DNA of 46,273 nt from positions 1,302,273 through 1,348,545 of the forward strand of contig JAAOMT010000523.1 in the NCBI GenBank assembly GCA_016748015.1. The letters are read 5' to 3'. The translations under genes and the position numbers were made by a program. Position 1 is the stretch's first letter, and every line of letters starts with the position of its first letter. The notes under the pieces were generated by a model that saw only the letters and a program-made list of their open reading frames with translations, made no database searches and was not told where the DNA came from. Below, one piece after another: positions 21,905 through 33,734 of this stretch. The DNA comes from Geosiphon pyriformis. Taxonomy: Eukaryota > Glomeromycota > Glomeromycetes > Archaeosporales > Geosiphonaceae.

Positions 21905-22900
21905 ACAACTGGTTATCCAAGACTAATACAATACTAGACTACCTAAGAATTACAATTCAGCCAAAATGATAGATACACTCAAGTACCAACCACCTGTGGT
22001 TATTTTAAACCCAGTACCACATTAGTCTCACTAATCAAATTTGAGAAAAAAGTAAACAAACCTACTTGGAAAGCCTACCAAGTCTTATAAGTTAACACTA
22101 ATCACAATAAATTACCATTAGTACTCTCTTGAAACAACAAGAGAAAAGAAAAAAAAAGATAAACTACAAGAAAACATCACTACCAGCAAAATAACAAGTG
22201 GCTAGGAAAGATTATATTCACACAAACTAGTAAAAGAGCCATCATACATCCCATTCAAATGCAAAAATGGCAAGAAAAAACTGTGCTCTATAAAAGCATA
22301 GATTGCATTTAACAAAGATTATTAGACATGTATGCACTACTATTATAAGCCATGCTACTGAGAATACTATAATTATCACAAATGGCAAGACAAGTGGGAC
22401 AACAAATCATGTCTTACTTATGGAGAACAGCTACTCAACAAAGAAATGTAGAATAATATTTTCAGTTGAGAAGAAATATGTAATGCTTCATGTCAATATA
22501 CGATTTTTATTAGTAACTGGATGAGCTGAGAAACATTTTTTAATACAGCATAAAACCAAACACTCTCACATTTAGATAGTTACTTATACAATGAAGACGA
22601 AATCTGGAGAATGGCAAGTGCCAAAGTCAAAGGTACTTTGTCCAATAAAATATTAAAAATTAAAAACAACCCACCAGAACCAGTTAAAACTGTTTTTATT
22701 CTCAACTCAGATGCTTTCTTCAACATTGAAGCTAGACCAGAAGAGTTTTATGAATACTATTAAAATTTAGCACTAATCAAAACAGAACAAGAAAAATGAT
22801 TGAAATAGTTAAATGTTTGACTTTGTTAACACTGTTTAATTCCATGTGACTTTTAATATTGTAATGAATGTAGTCTCATTTACAATCCACTATCATACAT
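21905..22900 (+). pseudogene. Element E: end of protease region and Cys-rich domain
   Basis: The plus strand continues the protease tail (NWLSKTNTILD at 21908) and a CG-binding loop to about 22030. The Cys-rich domain follows in mixed frames: a KCKNGKKK remnant near 22265, YYYKPCY near 22340, KWQDKWDNKSCLTYGEQLL near 22390, and a second cluster LC..HCLIPCDF.YCNECS at about 22815-22880. Between the clusters 22560-22800 is mostly open and encodes a helical spacer with IWRMASAKVKGTLSNKILKI. Function unknown. It is homologous to the Cys-rich regions of A, B, D and H. Confidence 0.7.
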
Positions 22901-22904
22901 AATC

Positions 22905-23680
22905 TACATGATTATAAAAGAGAAAAAACCAATTAGCAACTGTGGAACAGAATCAGAATTGCCACTCAATTACAATTCAAACTCTGACAATAATAATGAT
23001 AACAATGGTTTCAGTTTTATTCAAGATGGCAACAACTACAGTAACAATTCAAACTCTGATTTAAACTCAAAACAATATATCACATTTCTTGATCTTTCAA
23101 AAAAGCAAGAACTTAAATGGTTTAGTAATAATAATAAAGGTATTATGCCAAAATGTGTGCATAATACTAATACAAGATTTGATTTTAGATATCTTGAAAA
23201 AGATGCTATCAAATTGGAACCATATTTACACATCTGTATTGATCTGAAAGTAGCATTGGAAATCTCAACAACAATAATAGTTCAACTAGCATCCAGGAGT
23301 AGCTTAGCAAAAAAAAATTAATATAAAAAGAGGAATAATTGACACAGAATTTATAGAAAATATTATTGCAATACTACAAAATGATTCAAAAAAGACTCAT
23401 ATCATTGAGCCAAATGAAAAGATAGCACAGGCAATATTTCTGTTTCTGATTAAAATAGTTTAGTTAGTGTTAGTAGAAAATAGAAAAAAATTAGAAATAA
23501 CAGCAAGAAGAAAAAATGGATTTGGATTAACAGATAGAATAGATGTATCAATCAATATAGCAGAGAAAGAAGTTATTAACAAAGGAAAAATTATCTCCAC
23601 CTGTCAATCAATTTTCATTTCACCATATGACCAGTACATAATAACTATAGAAAAAAAAGTAAAGAATCAGGCTTAAATTT
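22905..23680 (+). pseudogene. Element E dUTPase domain with Asn/Ser-rich leader
   Basis: The open stretch 22908-23321 starts with a low-complexity Asn/Ser/Asp linker and then reads motif I (RFDFRYL, 23167-), the strand CIDLKVALEI, and motif II (ASRSSLA, 23285-). After a one-base shift come motif III (GIIDTEFIENI, altered from DAGYTGDI), motif IV (NEKIAQAIF) and a degraded motif V (ARRKNGFGLTD, about 23500). A post-dUTPase segment (ISTCQSIFISPYDQY) follows to 23676. The five-motif order is that of homotrimeric dUTPases. The changes in III and V would remove catalytic and substrate contacts. Confidence 0.87.
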
Positions 23681-24347
23681 TTGAAGCAGAAGCTATAATT
23701 TGTAAATCAGAAAAGATTAGACTTTTTAATCTCTACATACCAGCTAAGAACTATAGCCACATAAAAATTCTGGTCTACAATACCACTGGAAATATTATCA
23801 AAATACCAAAAGGAATTACCATTAAATACTTAAGCCCAAAAGCTGAAAACCAACCACCAAATTCTATTTCAGATTTTTCACAACTGTGTGGATATGTAGA
23901 TATTACATCACAAACAATCTATAGACAATAGGAATATTATTTGCTCCAACCAAAACAATTGGAACAAATGAACTTGAAAAACTAAGACCCACTACAACAG
24001 ATGCAATTCAAGCTGTTACTTAATAATTTCACCAACATTTTTGCCAGTAAAAACGAATTTGGCAGAACTGATATTATTCAGCATCAGATCAAGACCAAAG
24101 ATGCAATGCCAATTAAACAAAAAGCATACCAAATACTACCAGCAAGCCATGAAATCATTCAACAGAAAATTAATCAAATGTTAGACATTAGATTAATTCA
24201 ATCATCAATAAGTTTATAGTCATTACCAGTGATACTAGTCCATAAGAAAAATAGAAAAATTCATTTTTATGTAGATTATAGAAAACTTAATGACATTACT
24301 TATGGAGACAGCTATTCAACTCTATAAATTCAGAAATTATTTGATGC
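23681..24347 (+). pseudogene. Element E spacer and RT N-terminal half (cut by element D)
   Basis: The spacer (23690-24000) carries NLYIPAKNYSHIKI and YNTTGNIIKIPKG, a beta-strand domain shared by all copies between dUTPase and RT. From 24001 to 24219 the frame is open and reads the RT fingers start, with NIFASKNEFGRTDI, the MPIKQKAYQ segment and IQQKINQMLD. Stops follow, then VILVHKKNRKIHFYVDYRKLND near 24240-24290. The sequence ends at IQKLFDA, where element D is inserted. Confidence 0.82.
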
Positions 24348-25381
24348 TGTTATGAGTAAACTTGATAAGATAGAGAGATGGTAACATTTGGTGTTCTTAA
24401 TTATTAGTAATACATGTTTTGCATAATTCTGGTGGCTTAATCTTTGTTTATTAATCTTTAAAGGTCTTATTTTATTGGTTGTGAATTTATCTGTTGAGCT
24501 CTTTGGTTATAAGACACAGAGTTTTGGTTCTCACTAATTGTAACTTCTTATAAAAATAAGCTTTTTTTTCTGAGCTAATGAGTGCAGTTATTAGGGTCTG
24601 ACATTGTCTTTTTGCCTTTTTAGTAAGCTATCAAGATAATGTTAATATCCAAAAACCTAGGGGGAGCTTCCCTCTTTTACCAGACTATTACAAAGTCTAT
24701 TCTCAGACAGTCGATTTTACTATGTTGTTGCTCCACAAAAATAAATAAATAAATAAATAAAAAAAAATAAAATAAAAAAAAAAATAAATAAATTAGTATT
24801 ATCAATTGTCATAATCAAGAGCAATTTGTTCAAATTGTTAATAGTTCAAGATGGTTATGCTAAGAGCATTTACCTGGAACAAAGATACAAAACAATGGTT
24901 AATTTATGTAAATTTTACAAAGTTTGAGAACATGAATTCGTGATTCTGATTTCTTAATAATTGATTTATTTCAGAAGATAAATATGGAATATAATAAATG
25001 ATGAAGGAGTATAGATATGTGATTCTTGTCTAGTGGTTCATATTTATCTGTCTGTCTGTTTCTACCTTCTACAACTACTCACTTTTATATATTCTTTTGG
25101 TTTTACAGAATTGCTTCTAATTGTTTTGTTATTGCTAACTATTGCTTTGTTATTTCTGTTATTATTTCATTTTCCTATGTTATTACTAATTATCCTATAT
25201 TATAACACGTTATTTAGTGTTATTATGTATTATTCTGTGTTATCTCACATTGTAACATATTATTCTGTACTATCCTAAATTATAATATATTATTCAATGT
25301 TATTGCATACTATTCTGTATTATGTTATGTTCTGGTCATGTTTCTTTATAACTTCGGATTAGTTTTTTTACTTGAATAATA
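24348..25381 (-). repeat. 3' LTR of element D (type B)
   Basis: It begins TGTTATGAGTAAACTTG and ends ACTTGAATAATA. Length 1034 bp. It contains a TATA box on the minus strand (GAATATATAAAAG, 25082-25094), an ATAACATA-type array upstream, and an interrupted A tract (24739-24791). Matches 35364-36406 closely, with differences that are mostly transitions. Confidence 0.92.
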
Positions 25382-26160
25382 TTATCTCTCTTTTTTTAGA
25401 ATTGAGCTTCTGTGAAATTATATGTATTTGTTATCTTGGCTTTATTTATATAGTGTTTGATGGTCACATTGAGTATTGTTCTTTGTAGATTTTTGAACTG
25501 TCGATTGATTATTTGTCCTATGTTGTTAACTGTTATAGTCTTTATAGATTCATACAACAGTATATTTGGACAATGTTGGAAAGCAGCATATAGTCAGTAT
25601 GCTGCTTTGTAATATAAGATCAAATTGCTTTTTTCTATGAATTTTTCTACTTGTTGTATTGTTTTTTTGTTAAAATTTTTCTGGTTAAGATCTCTATATG
25701 GTGTCTTTAAATCTAGTTGTTCACCAATTTTGTAGAACTAATATGTTGGAAGAAGTTTTTTTTTCTATTCCTGGATATTGTCAGGTGTTCATTCTCCTGT
25801 TTCAAGAAATTTGATCCTACAAGCTAAAGCTTCTTTAATTTCTTTGAGCTCAAAGACCAAGTATCTTCTTTTATAAACTTTTTCTCATTCCTCTACTTTT
25901 TTTTTAAGCTCTACTCGAAACAATTTAATTCTTTTTTGTAAAATTTTTTTCTTAGGCAAAGTGTAGGGATAAGAATAATTAGTTTTAGTTAAACTTGTGT
26001 CCATTTCTTTTTTGCTCCTATCTTTATAGTGTTTTTTTTTTCTATTAATTGTTATTTTTATTTGAGCAGAAAATTGTTGAATTGTATTAAATAGTTGTTT
26101 TGAGAGTTGTACAATTTGATCTAACAGGTCCATGTTGAAAGTTCTATCATTTTTTTGCCA
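25382..26160 (-). pseudogene. Element D C-terminal tail, unknown function
   Basis: The open minus-strand stretch 26133-25885 reads MDLLDQIVQLSKQLFNTIQQFSAQ-type helical sequence, then a Lys/Arg-rich stretch (HYKDRSKKEMDTS). Beyond, LDLKTPYRDL.QKNFNKK and FIEKSNLILYYKAAY and NILLYESIKTITVNNIGQ match element B and E tails. Roughly 250 residues. No stop separates it clearly from integrase; it could be a C-terminal polyprotein domain or a separate small ORF. Confidence 0.65.
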
Positions 26161-27440
26161 CTTTTTAAATGATATATATATTTAAATTCTTTAATTTAAT
26201 TTGCTGCACATTGTCTATGGTACAATGATAATAATTGGTTTTAGATTTTGTAATATATCTTTTGGTTTGATTAATAAAATTTGTGTTCCTAGTTGAGATA
26301 CTGATGATGATGATTTTTGTTTTGCATAATAAATTTTTAACTGATTTCTATGTATTACTTTCTTTAGAATTTTTTCTTTTAATTGTAATTTGTAAGTTCT
26401 ATTGCCTAAAACTTCGTGTATATGAAAAAGATCATCTCACTTTGGGTCAAACTTTCCATTTCATTGTTTTTTAGCTTTTGTACAATGTAATAGTACTTGG
26501 TCTTCAATCTTGAATTCCATTGGTTGTTTAGGTAGGCATTAATCATGTCTTTTTTTTTGTTGTTCTTAAGCATTACTAATATTGTTAGCTGCTGTTCTAT
26601 GATTATTTTCTAATATTTCCATAAGCTGATATGTTCTATGGTATAAGATTGCTTTGAAATTTTCTTCAGTGATAGCTTCTGTTGAGTACAACTGTATTTC
26701 TTTTTTAATAGATAGAATGGCTTTTTTTCTATAGACTAATTCAAATAATGTGAACTGAATTGTATCTTGTTTCAGTGTTTAGTATGCAAAAAGTACAGAA
26801 GATATGAATAAGTCTTATTCTTGTTCATTTTCATGACTTATTTTTACTAGTGCTTCACATAGTGTTTGGTTAAATTGTTCTACCAATCTGTTTATTTGTG
26901 AGTAATATGGTAACAATAAAGGATGTTTTATTTTAAACTGTTGACTTAATTCAGTTAACATATTATTGACAAAATGCATTCCTTGATTGGATAGCAGTTT
27001 TTTTGGGCATCCATGTCTGCAAATCAGATTTTGGTGTACAAACTCAGCTACTGTTTTAGCATTTGCTACTTAGATGGCTCTGGCTTCTGGCTATTTTGTC
27101 AAGTAATCTACAGCTACAATGATATAACAATTTCCTTTGGATGTTATGGAGAGAGAACCAACCAAATTAATCCCAATTCTATCAAATAAATTTCCAACTG
27201 GAATGAATCGAAGTAGTTTTGTTGTTCTGGTTTCTTTTCTTCACTGGCATAAGTCTCAATTAAGCATGTATTTGAAAATGTCTTTGTATATTATTGGCCA
27301 ATAGTATAAATTTAGGGTTTTTTTGAGAATAGCATCTTTGTTAAAATGTCCTGCAATTAGATCAGAATACATACAATGTAATATAGTTTCTTTTTTATTG
27401 TTTTTTATAACTCGTTATGAGGTGGAGCAGTTTTGGCATT
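26161..27440 (-). pseudogene. Element D integrase
   Basis: The minus strand shows the zinc domain (near 27370-27250), VAVDYLTK with the first Asp (27110), then KKLLSNQGMHFVNN (26990), where the second catalytic Asp is Asn, then the QTN..VE segment near 26880. The tail 26870-26280 has the Gypsy-integrase C-terminal pattern. With one catalytic residue changed and several stops, it is inactive. Confidence 0.82.
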
Positions 27441-29990
27441 CTTATCAATATAGTTGGTTGTCTTGAATAAAATAATTTCAGACTTGTTTTTGTATGGTAT
27501 TTTGTTCTTATTAAGATAATATCTCCTTAAAACATAATGTTAATAGGTACTGATATAGTCATTGATAAGTGAGTGTGTTCATGGGTCTAGGATTAGGTTT
27601 GTAGTATTCTTAATAAACTGTTGGTATTGATGTTCTTAGATCCTTTCTTATAATAGACTTTGAATGAGAATTGTTGCAGATAAGTACTCTATCTTGTATA
27701 TTTTTTTCCAGTTGTGAGTTATTGAGTAACCAGATAAGTTTCTTATGATCTGTATATAGATCAAATAGTTGACTAAGATAGTGTTTTCATGTTTGTACTA
27801 TTCAATAAATGGTGAGATATTTTAGATCTATTGTGCTGTAAATTTTTTTAGCTGGACTTGTGCTATAATTAGCATATATGATTGAATGTTCTCTGTTGTC
27901 TGGTTTTATTTGCAATAAGATGGCTTTTAGTGTATTCTTTAAGGAATCTGTAACAACAATAAAATGTTTAATAAAATCAGAGTAGATCAATATTAGGGAT
28001 GTGATCAGTTGCTGTTTAAGATAATCAAAGGCTTTTTGTTAATCTTTCTTTTATAAATACAGCACATATTTGGACAACAAGTAGTGAAGAAGTTTTGTGA
28101 TAGCTAAAAACCCTTTAACAAATTGGCAGTAGTATTCTGCCAATTCTAAAAATTCTCATAACTTTTGAAGGTTAATTAAAGCTGAAAAATTTTTAACTTT
28201 TTGGACCTTGTTCAGATCAGATTTGACTCTGTTTTTGCCAATCACATGTCCTAGAAATTTCAACTCAGTTTTCCCAAAGAAACATTTTTCGGAATTGAGT
28301 TTTAATCCAGCATTTCAAAGACATTTGAAGACTTGTTAAAAGTGTAGCAGATGATCATTGAATGTTTCAAAGAACATGTTTGTGTCATCTAAGTAAACTA
28401 TGACTGATTTCCAAAGAATTTCTTTGTACATGATATCCATAAGGCATTAGAACATGACAAAAACATTACAAAATTCAAAAAACATTATGTTAAATTCAAA
28501 ATTGCCATCTTGAGTAGTGAATGCCATTTTTTTTTTGTCTTTGGGATCCATTTCTATTTGCCAATATCTACTGGCTAGATCCAATGATGAGAACCATTTT
28601 TTTTCCTAAGTTGTCCAGAATTTCTTGAATAAGAAGAGTAGAATAACTATTTTCTTAGATAATGCTATTTAATTTTTAATAATTCATGCAGAATTGTATC
28701 TTTTAGTTGTTACCAGTAGAATTTTAGCTATTAATTAGCATGAAATTATCCTTATAATTCCTATTATTAATTAGCATATATTATTATTATTTCAAATATC
28801 ACTTATTATTTAATCAAATTATGAAATATTATTACTCAATTATTAATCCGATTTGTACTCTAGAAATTAAGATAATCAAATTACACAATATTTTAAACCA
28901 TTTAATATAGTTAAAATTCGCCAAAATTAATAGAAATTGGCCAAAATAATTAATAGTTCAGTGAAATAACTTGTAGTTTGCTGAAATGTATCTTTAGTTT
29001 ACCCAAATTATAGCAAAAAAAAAAGTGCAAGTTCAAAGACTAGTACTACAACAAGTTGTGTAAAAGAAGAGCTTTTCTCTTCAAGAAAATATATCTTTTC
29101 ATAGTATCTTATTATAGCATCCTACTTTAGATATCTTAATTGAAACGAATCACCTTTTACACATTCAAATAAAAATTAAATATTCAAAAACCAAATCCTT
29201 AAAGTATTATACTTGAAATTTTCTCAACACAACTAATGTTTTGAAATTAATTAGCTACCAATTTTAATAAACTGTTAATGACTCCAGGCCTGAATAGAAA
29301 ACGTTTTCCTTGATAAAATTCTATTTTTTTTTCTTATTATAATCATTAAGGTAGCCTACAGACAAGATTCTTGTAGAAGAGTTGGCTTTCACAGCAAAGT
29401 AACTACACATTTTTAGTGAGCTTCCAGATGAGCAATTCCTGAAAAAGAGTTGACATTTACTACAATGTAACTACATAAAGCAACTGATATGGAATTGGTT
29501 ATTTCATTTATAAGCCCAGTAGTTTAAATTATAGGAGATAATTTGAAGATAAATTCAGTTACTGGAGGTCCAATTACTTCCTGAGAATATGAATTCACAG
29601 CAAATTAACATTAACAACATTCAAAAAAAAGAGACCAAAAACTTTCAGTAATACCGTTTTTCTTAGTAATTAAGACTATTAAGGAGAACCAAAGGCTTAA
29701 TGATTCTTTGATTAAGTCATTATTAAGCATTTATTGTACTTCTTGCTTAATTAAATTGTCACCAGTTGGAGGTACTTGGTAAGCCCATTGTTTAATAGGT
29801 TGAGTGTCTCTCATATCAATCTAATGCTTTACAATGTCAGTGTGTTCAAACTTATTTTTGCTGCAAAGACATTGGTATATTAATTCAAGAGAACCTTAAG
29901 TTGCATTTGCTGCAGAGTATTTAAGTTCCCTAGATTTAATTTATTGATTTCTTCTAACATAAACAAGTAACTTTTTTTTGGCAGGTTTCA
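27441..29990 (-). pseudogene. Element D RT and RNase H, split by a solo LTR
   Basis: RT is split by the family A LTR at 28708-29653. On the right side the minus strand reads the fingers region. On the left, LDLASRYWQIEMD (28560) keeps the first catalytic Asp, and VIVYLDDTNMFFETFNDHL (28390) keeps both Asp of YLDD, unlike A, B and E. RNase H is at 28000-27700, with the open stretch 27990-27802 reading FIVVTDSLKNTLKAILLQIK, the TD of TDAS kept. This is the least damaged RT in the window. Confidence 0.85.
28708..29653 (+). repeat. Solo LTR, family A, in element D RT
   Basis: Starts TGTTACCAGTAGAATTT and ends TTCAGTAATA, 946 bp, opposite in orientation to element D. The flanks tagt/ccgt are not identical, but aligning them to element B gives an uninterrupted target of equal length if 4 bp were duplicated. 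TTCGCCAAAATT-type array units lie at about 28915-29000 and a TATA-like box near 29060. Confidence 0.87.
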
Positions 29991-30059
29991 TACTTGTAAG
30001 GTAATGTCACAGAATAAGAACAATTGTGCAAAATTTGAAATAAACTGGAGTTTATTTGA

Positions 30060-30750
30060 ATTTCAAATATCTGGAGATATGAAACCAATGAGGATTCCCT
30101 TCAGGATTTCTATAATGTCTTTGGTCGGATTGTAAATGGGAATTTTAAAGTGCTTATAGGTCTTTGCTGGTAGATATAAGTTAGCAACATCAGCTAGAGA
30201 ACAGATTTTAGAATCTACTTCGAATAACAGGACTTGATTTTGGATTGTTCTGTTCACTTTAAGAACATATTGTCAGTATGAAGGGATGGAAATAATGGTG
30301 TCAGTGTAGATAAGTTCTACTTTGTTACTGTTCTTTTCTGTGAAATTAACTGGTATGTTTTTTCTTCCACTTGATCCAAATTCATTGATTTCTTTAACAG
30401 TAAGGCCTAATTCTTTGCAGATTATCACTAAGATTAATTGTAGTATTTTCATTAAGGGCAAAAAAATAGCTTGAACTATTTTTTCATGTAATTCTATTTT
30501 GTAGGTTTATCTGAATTGTTTTACAACATTATGATGATGTTTTTTATATAATTGGCATCAATAATTCTTCTCTTTATGTCGATTTCTTTCTTGGCTAAAC
30601 TAGATCAAAAGGCAACTTGTATCATTATACTAACAGGAATTTTTAATGCTATTTTAAGATCTATTGTTATAAGAAAATGTGAGGCTATAACTATGGTTGA
30701 TTGTTCAAAGTATCATAGGTTGAAACCAGTATCAGTACTATGCACTCTTT
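30060..30750 (-). pseudogene. Element D dUTPase and spacer
   Basis: The minus strand gives the dUTPase strand region with CIIMVQ.AF.SSLA (motif II area near 30600), a decayed motif III (RIIDANYIKNI, about 30560), then motif V as EINEFGSSG (30370) in the open stretch 30461-30273. The spacer follows as a further open stretch (30257-30063) with LYLPAKTYKHFKIPIYN and ILKGILIGF. Motifs III and V deviate at key Gly and Tyr positions. Confidence 0.82.
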
Positions 30751-30869
30751 TGGGGCAGATTTTTTTCTCATTGTCACTGTATTATTTTAATTATAATTCT
30801 TTGGATAGGTTAGAATATGTGAGATATTGCTCTGTTTTAGTATTCTCAGTTAGATCTTAAAATGACATG

Positions 30870-31600
30870 TCTTCAATGATTAATTCCTCTTCTATTTCAG
30901 GTTCAGGTAGTTTAATAATCAGGTATAGTTTTCTTGGAGGTGAGTTGAACATGATATTACATTTGTTGCAATATTGAAAGTGACAAGAGATCAAACAATA
31001 ATCACATAGTTTTATGTTTAGGTCAGCTAACCATTATTTCTGCTCTTCCCTAGTTGATGCCAGGTTCTAGTAGTGCTCATGGAAGTATTTTGGATTGTCT
31101 TTAATGTTGCCAAAAATGTCAAAAGTCATAACATATTTAGGTTCTGAAAGAAATAAGGAGTTGTTTTTGATTTCTAGTAATTTCCTGGTTGTAGTGCCCT
31201 CTGTTTTTGCACTTGCTATTCTCCAAATCTTATGTTTGTCATGAGGATATCTGTCTAATTGTTATAATGCTTATTTCCAGGTGTCATCAATTGAAGTTCT
31301 TTTTTGTATTCAATCATTGATTAAGATTATATATTAACATGCTTTGTCATATGTTCTTCCTCTGCCAAAAACATTATTCCATAGTCTTTTATTTGGCAGA
31401 ATCTTGTCACAGGCAAGGCATAGTGTATTGTCCCATTTATCTTGTTGTTTTGGTCTGCCAAATTTTTTTAACACACAAGATCTGCAATAATGTTTGGTGG
31501 CAGTTGGCCATTCCTTATTGTTTCCAATACATATTCCCATAGAAGATAACTTTTTTCTACAGTCAACACAAATTAATTTTGGGATTTAATATTATTGACT
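30870..31600 (-). pseudogene. Element D Cys-rich domain, best-preserved copy
   Basis: The open minus-strand stretch 31540-31334 reads HYCRSCVLKKFGRPKQQDKW then DNTLCLACDKILPNK, giving CxxC pairs about 20 residues apart, and ICVDCRKKL just upstream (31570). A second cluster with Cys pairs follows near 30990-30940. The Trp-Asp-Asn following a Lys-rich linker and LWNNVFG are conserved in B, E and H. It resembles DNA- or RNA-binding zinc ribbons, but the family is unnamed to me. Confidence 0.72.
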
Positions 31601-31799
31601 TTCTTGACTTGGGACAGAATAGTCTGCAGGTGCTAATTGTAGTTTTTTTTCTGCTTTTCTTTCCTTTTTTTTCCCAAGTTGGTAGTAGAGGTAACTCTGT
31701 TTGGAAATCATCTGTTCACAAAACTTGATAGGTTTCTATGGTTGGTAGTAGTGTTGTGTCTTTGAATTCAATTAGTAGTTCCTTCAAGCTATGGACTTT

Positions 31800-32420
31800 A
31801 AAGTATCTGCACATAGCCAAGACTTGGGCATGTTATCTATTAAAGATAATCTGTAATTTCTGTGTGTTCTAGTTAAGAGTGGCATGGGCTTTAGCCAATC
31901 AGTCATTTCTAATGAGAGCTTGATATTGTGTGATTTTTATGACCAGAACTTTTGTAGAAATTTGGATTCCATTGATTTCAAAGAAAAAATTATCGATTTC
32001 TTTGATTGGAGTTTTGGTATTGCTATCTGCAGTAATAATTCAGGTGGTTGCAACACAATTTACTTGGTGACCTAATTAATTCATGAGTTGTTTTGTTATT
32101 ATATTGCCTGCTGATCTACTATCGAGAATTAATTTAATGTCTATGTTTCTGACTTTAGCATTAGTGTATAGGGCCATAATTGGTTTGTCCTGATTTATGG
32201 CAGCTCTACTGAAAAGGCCATTTGTGTTTAAACTATCAATATTGAAGAGAAAAATAGCAGCAAGAGTGGTATCTTTAGTAATAGTGGTGGGTAAAATAGT
32301 ATTGTTAGTTTAATTTTGCCTTGAAGGATTGAGAGTTTCTCCTACATCCTTCTTTTCTAAAGATGTAAAGCTATAAAAATTCTGGTTTTCAGTGAAACCA
32401 AGATATGAGACTTGGTTAGG
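31800..32420 (-). pseudogene. Element D retropepsin-like domain
   Basis: The minus strand reads KLILDSRSAGNIITKQLMN, with Asp at 32121-32123 and Arg at the position of Gly in D-S/T-G. The downstream Trp of the conserved DWL segment is near 31900. Upstream, the conserved lead-in (about 32200-32160) is followed by Gag's Q/N-rich end. With the catalytic Asp kept but Gly replaced, activity is uncertain even before the stops. Confidence 0.8.
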
Positions 32421-33734
32421 GTATTCAGTTGGTGCTGGTTAAGATGGAGCATTACTATAATTTAGAAATTGTGATGGTACACTGTAAGTTAGCATTTGAT
32501 TGTTGTTGGAGTTCCTCTATTCTTAATTGTAGTCAATTACATGATGTTTAGGTTGGTTATAAACAGGGTTTTGGTACTAGAGTGCTGCTTGAGCCATTGA
32601 TTGCAATGACTGGTAATAATTTTGAGGTGGTTGCTAAGTATACTGAATTTGTTGTGAGTATTGAGACAGTTGATATTGAGGTGTAAGGTATTGGAATATT
32701 ATGTTTTGAAAGTATTTCGGTTGCTGATATTGATTTCTTTGATTTTGGTCTATTACTTTCTTATGGCAGTTCTAAGTGATATGTCCAGATTTCTGGCAAT
32801 AGTAATAATTATAAGGATCAGATCTCCAAGATTGTTGTTGTTGCTGATAATTCTGTTGTTGTTGGTATCTGTTATTATTACTATCTTTTTATTGTGGTGG
32901 CTAATAGGGTTCTATAGTACTGGCTAAAAATCTCTCAATTTTCTGAGTTAATTTCTTACTTAATTGAGTTATTTTTGTGTCAATATTGGATGTTCTATTA
33001 ATAGCCAAGTTAACAGCTTGAGTATGATTAGCCTTTTGTTCTGCTGACTCAAAGTCATGAGCAAAAGTAACTGTTTCTTGTAGATTTGTTAAGTGGCAGG
33101 ATCTTACAGATTGGAGGAGGCTGCTCTTTAATTCTTTAATAAATTGATTAAGGATTTGCATTACAGTATAGTAGTCCCTTTCAATGGCCTGGATTTGACA
33201 AAAAATTTGGTTGAATCATCCAAGATAAGTGGTCACTGCTTCATAATCTTTTTGTTTTATAATACTGAACTGATTTTGTAATCTGATGAAAGTATTGAGG
33301 TCACAAAAGTATTGCAAAAAGACAAGTTTAAAGATGGCAAAGTCAGTTGGTTTCTTTGCAAAGCTTTGATACCATAAATCTATAATTCTGATCAGAAAGA
33401 ATGACAATGCTTGAATGGTCCTATCATCATCCCAATTGTTGGCAGTAATGGCTTTCTTGGCTTCTGCAATCTATGTATATGTGTTATCTTTTTCATTGGA
33501 GAATTTTTCTAATTTGGCAATATTTTGGTAAGTCGTAATTTAGTGAATAGGTGAAGTTTTATTGGTTGATGCTGAAAGATTTGGTGTTTGCATGCTAGAA
33601 TGTTTTTCTGGTGCTAATTTTGGTTGTTTTCTTTTGTTAATTTTCCCAATGGGCTGAAGGATAACTGTTTTTTTAGAGAAAATAGTTGATGATTTGGCCA
33701 AGAATTGGGTTGGTGGTAGTTTCTATGTTGATGT

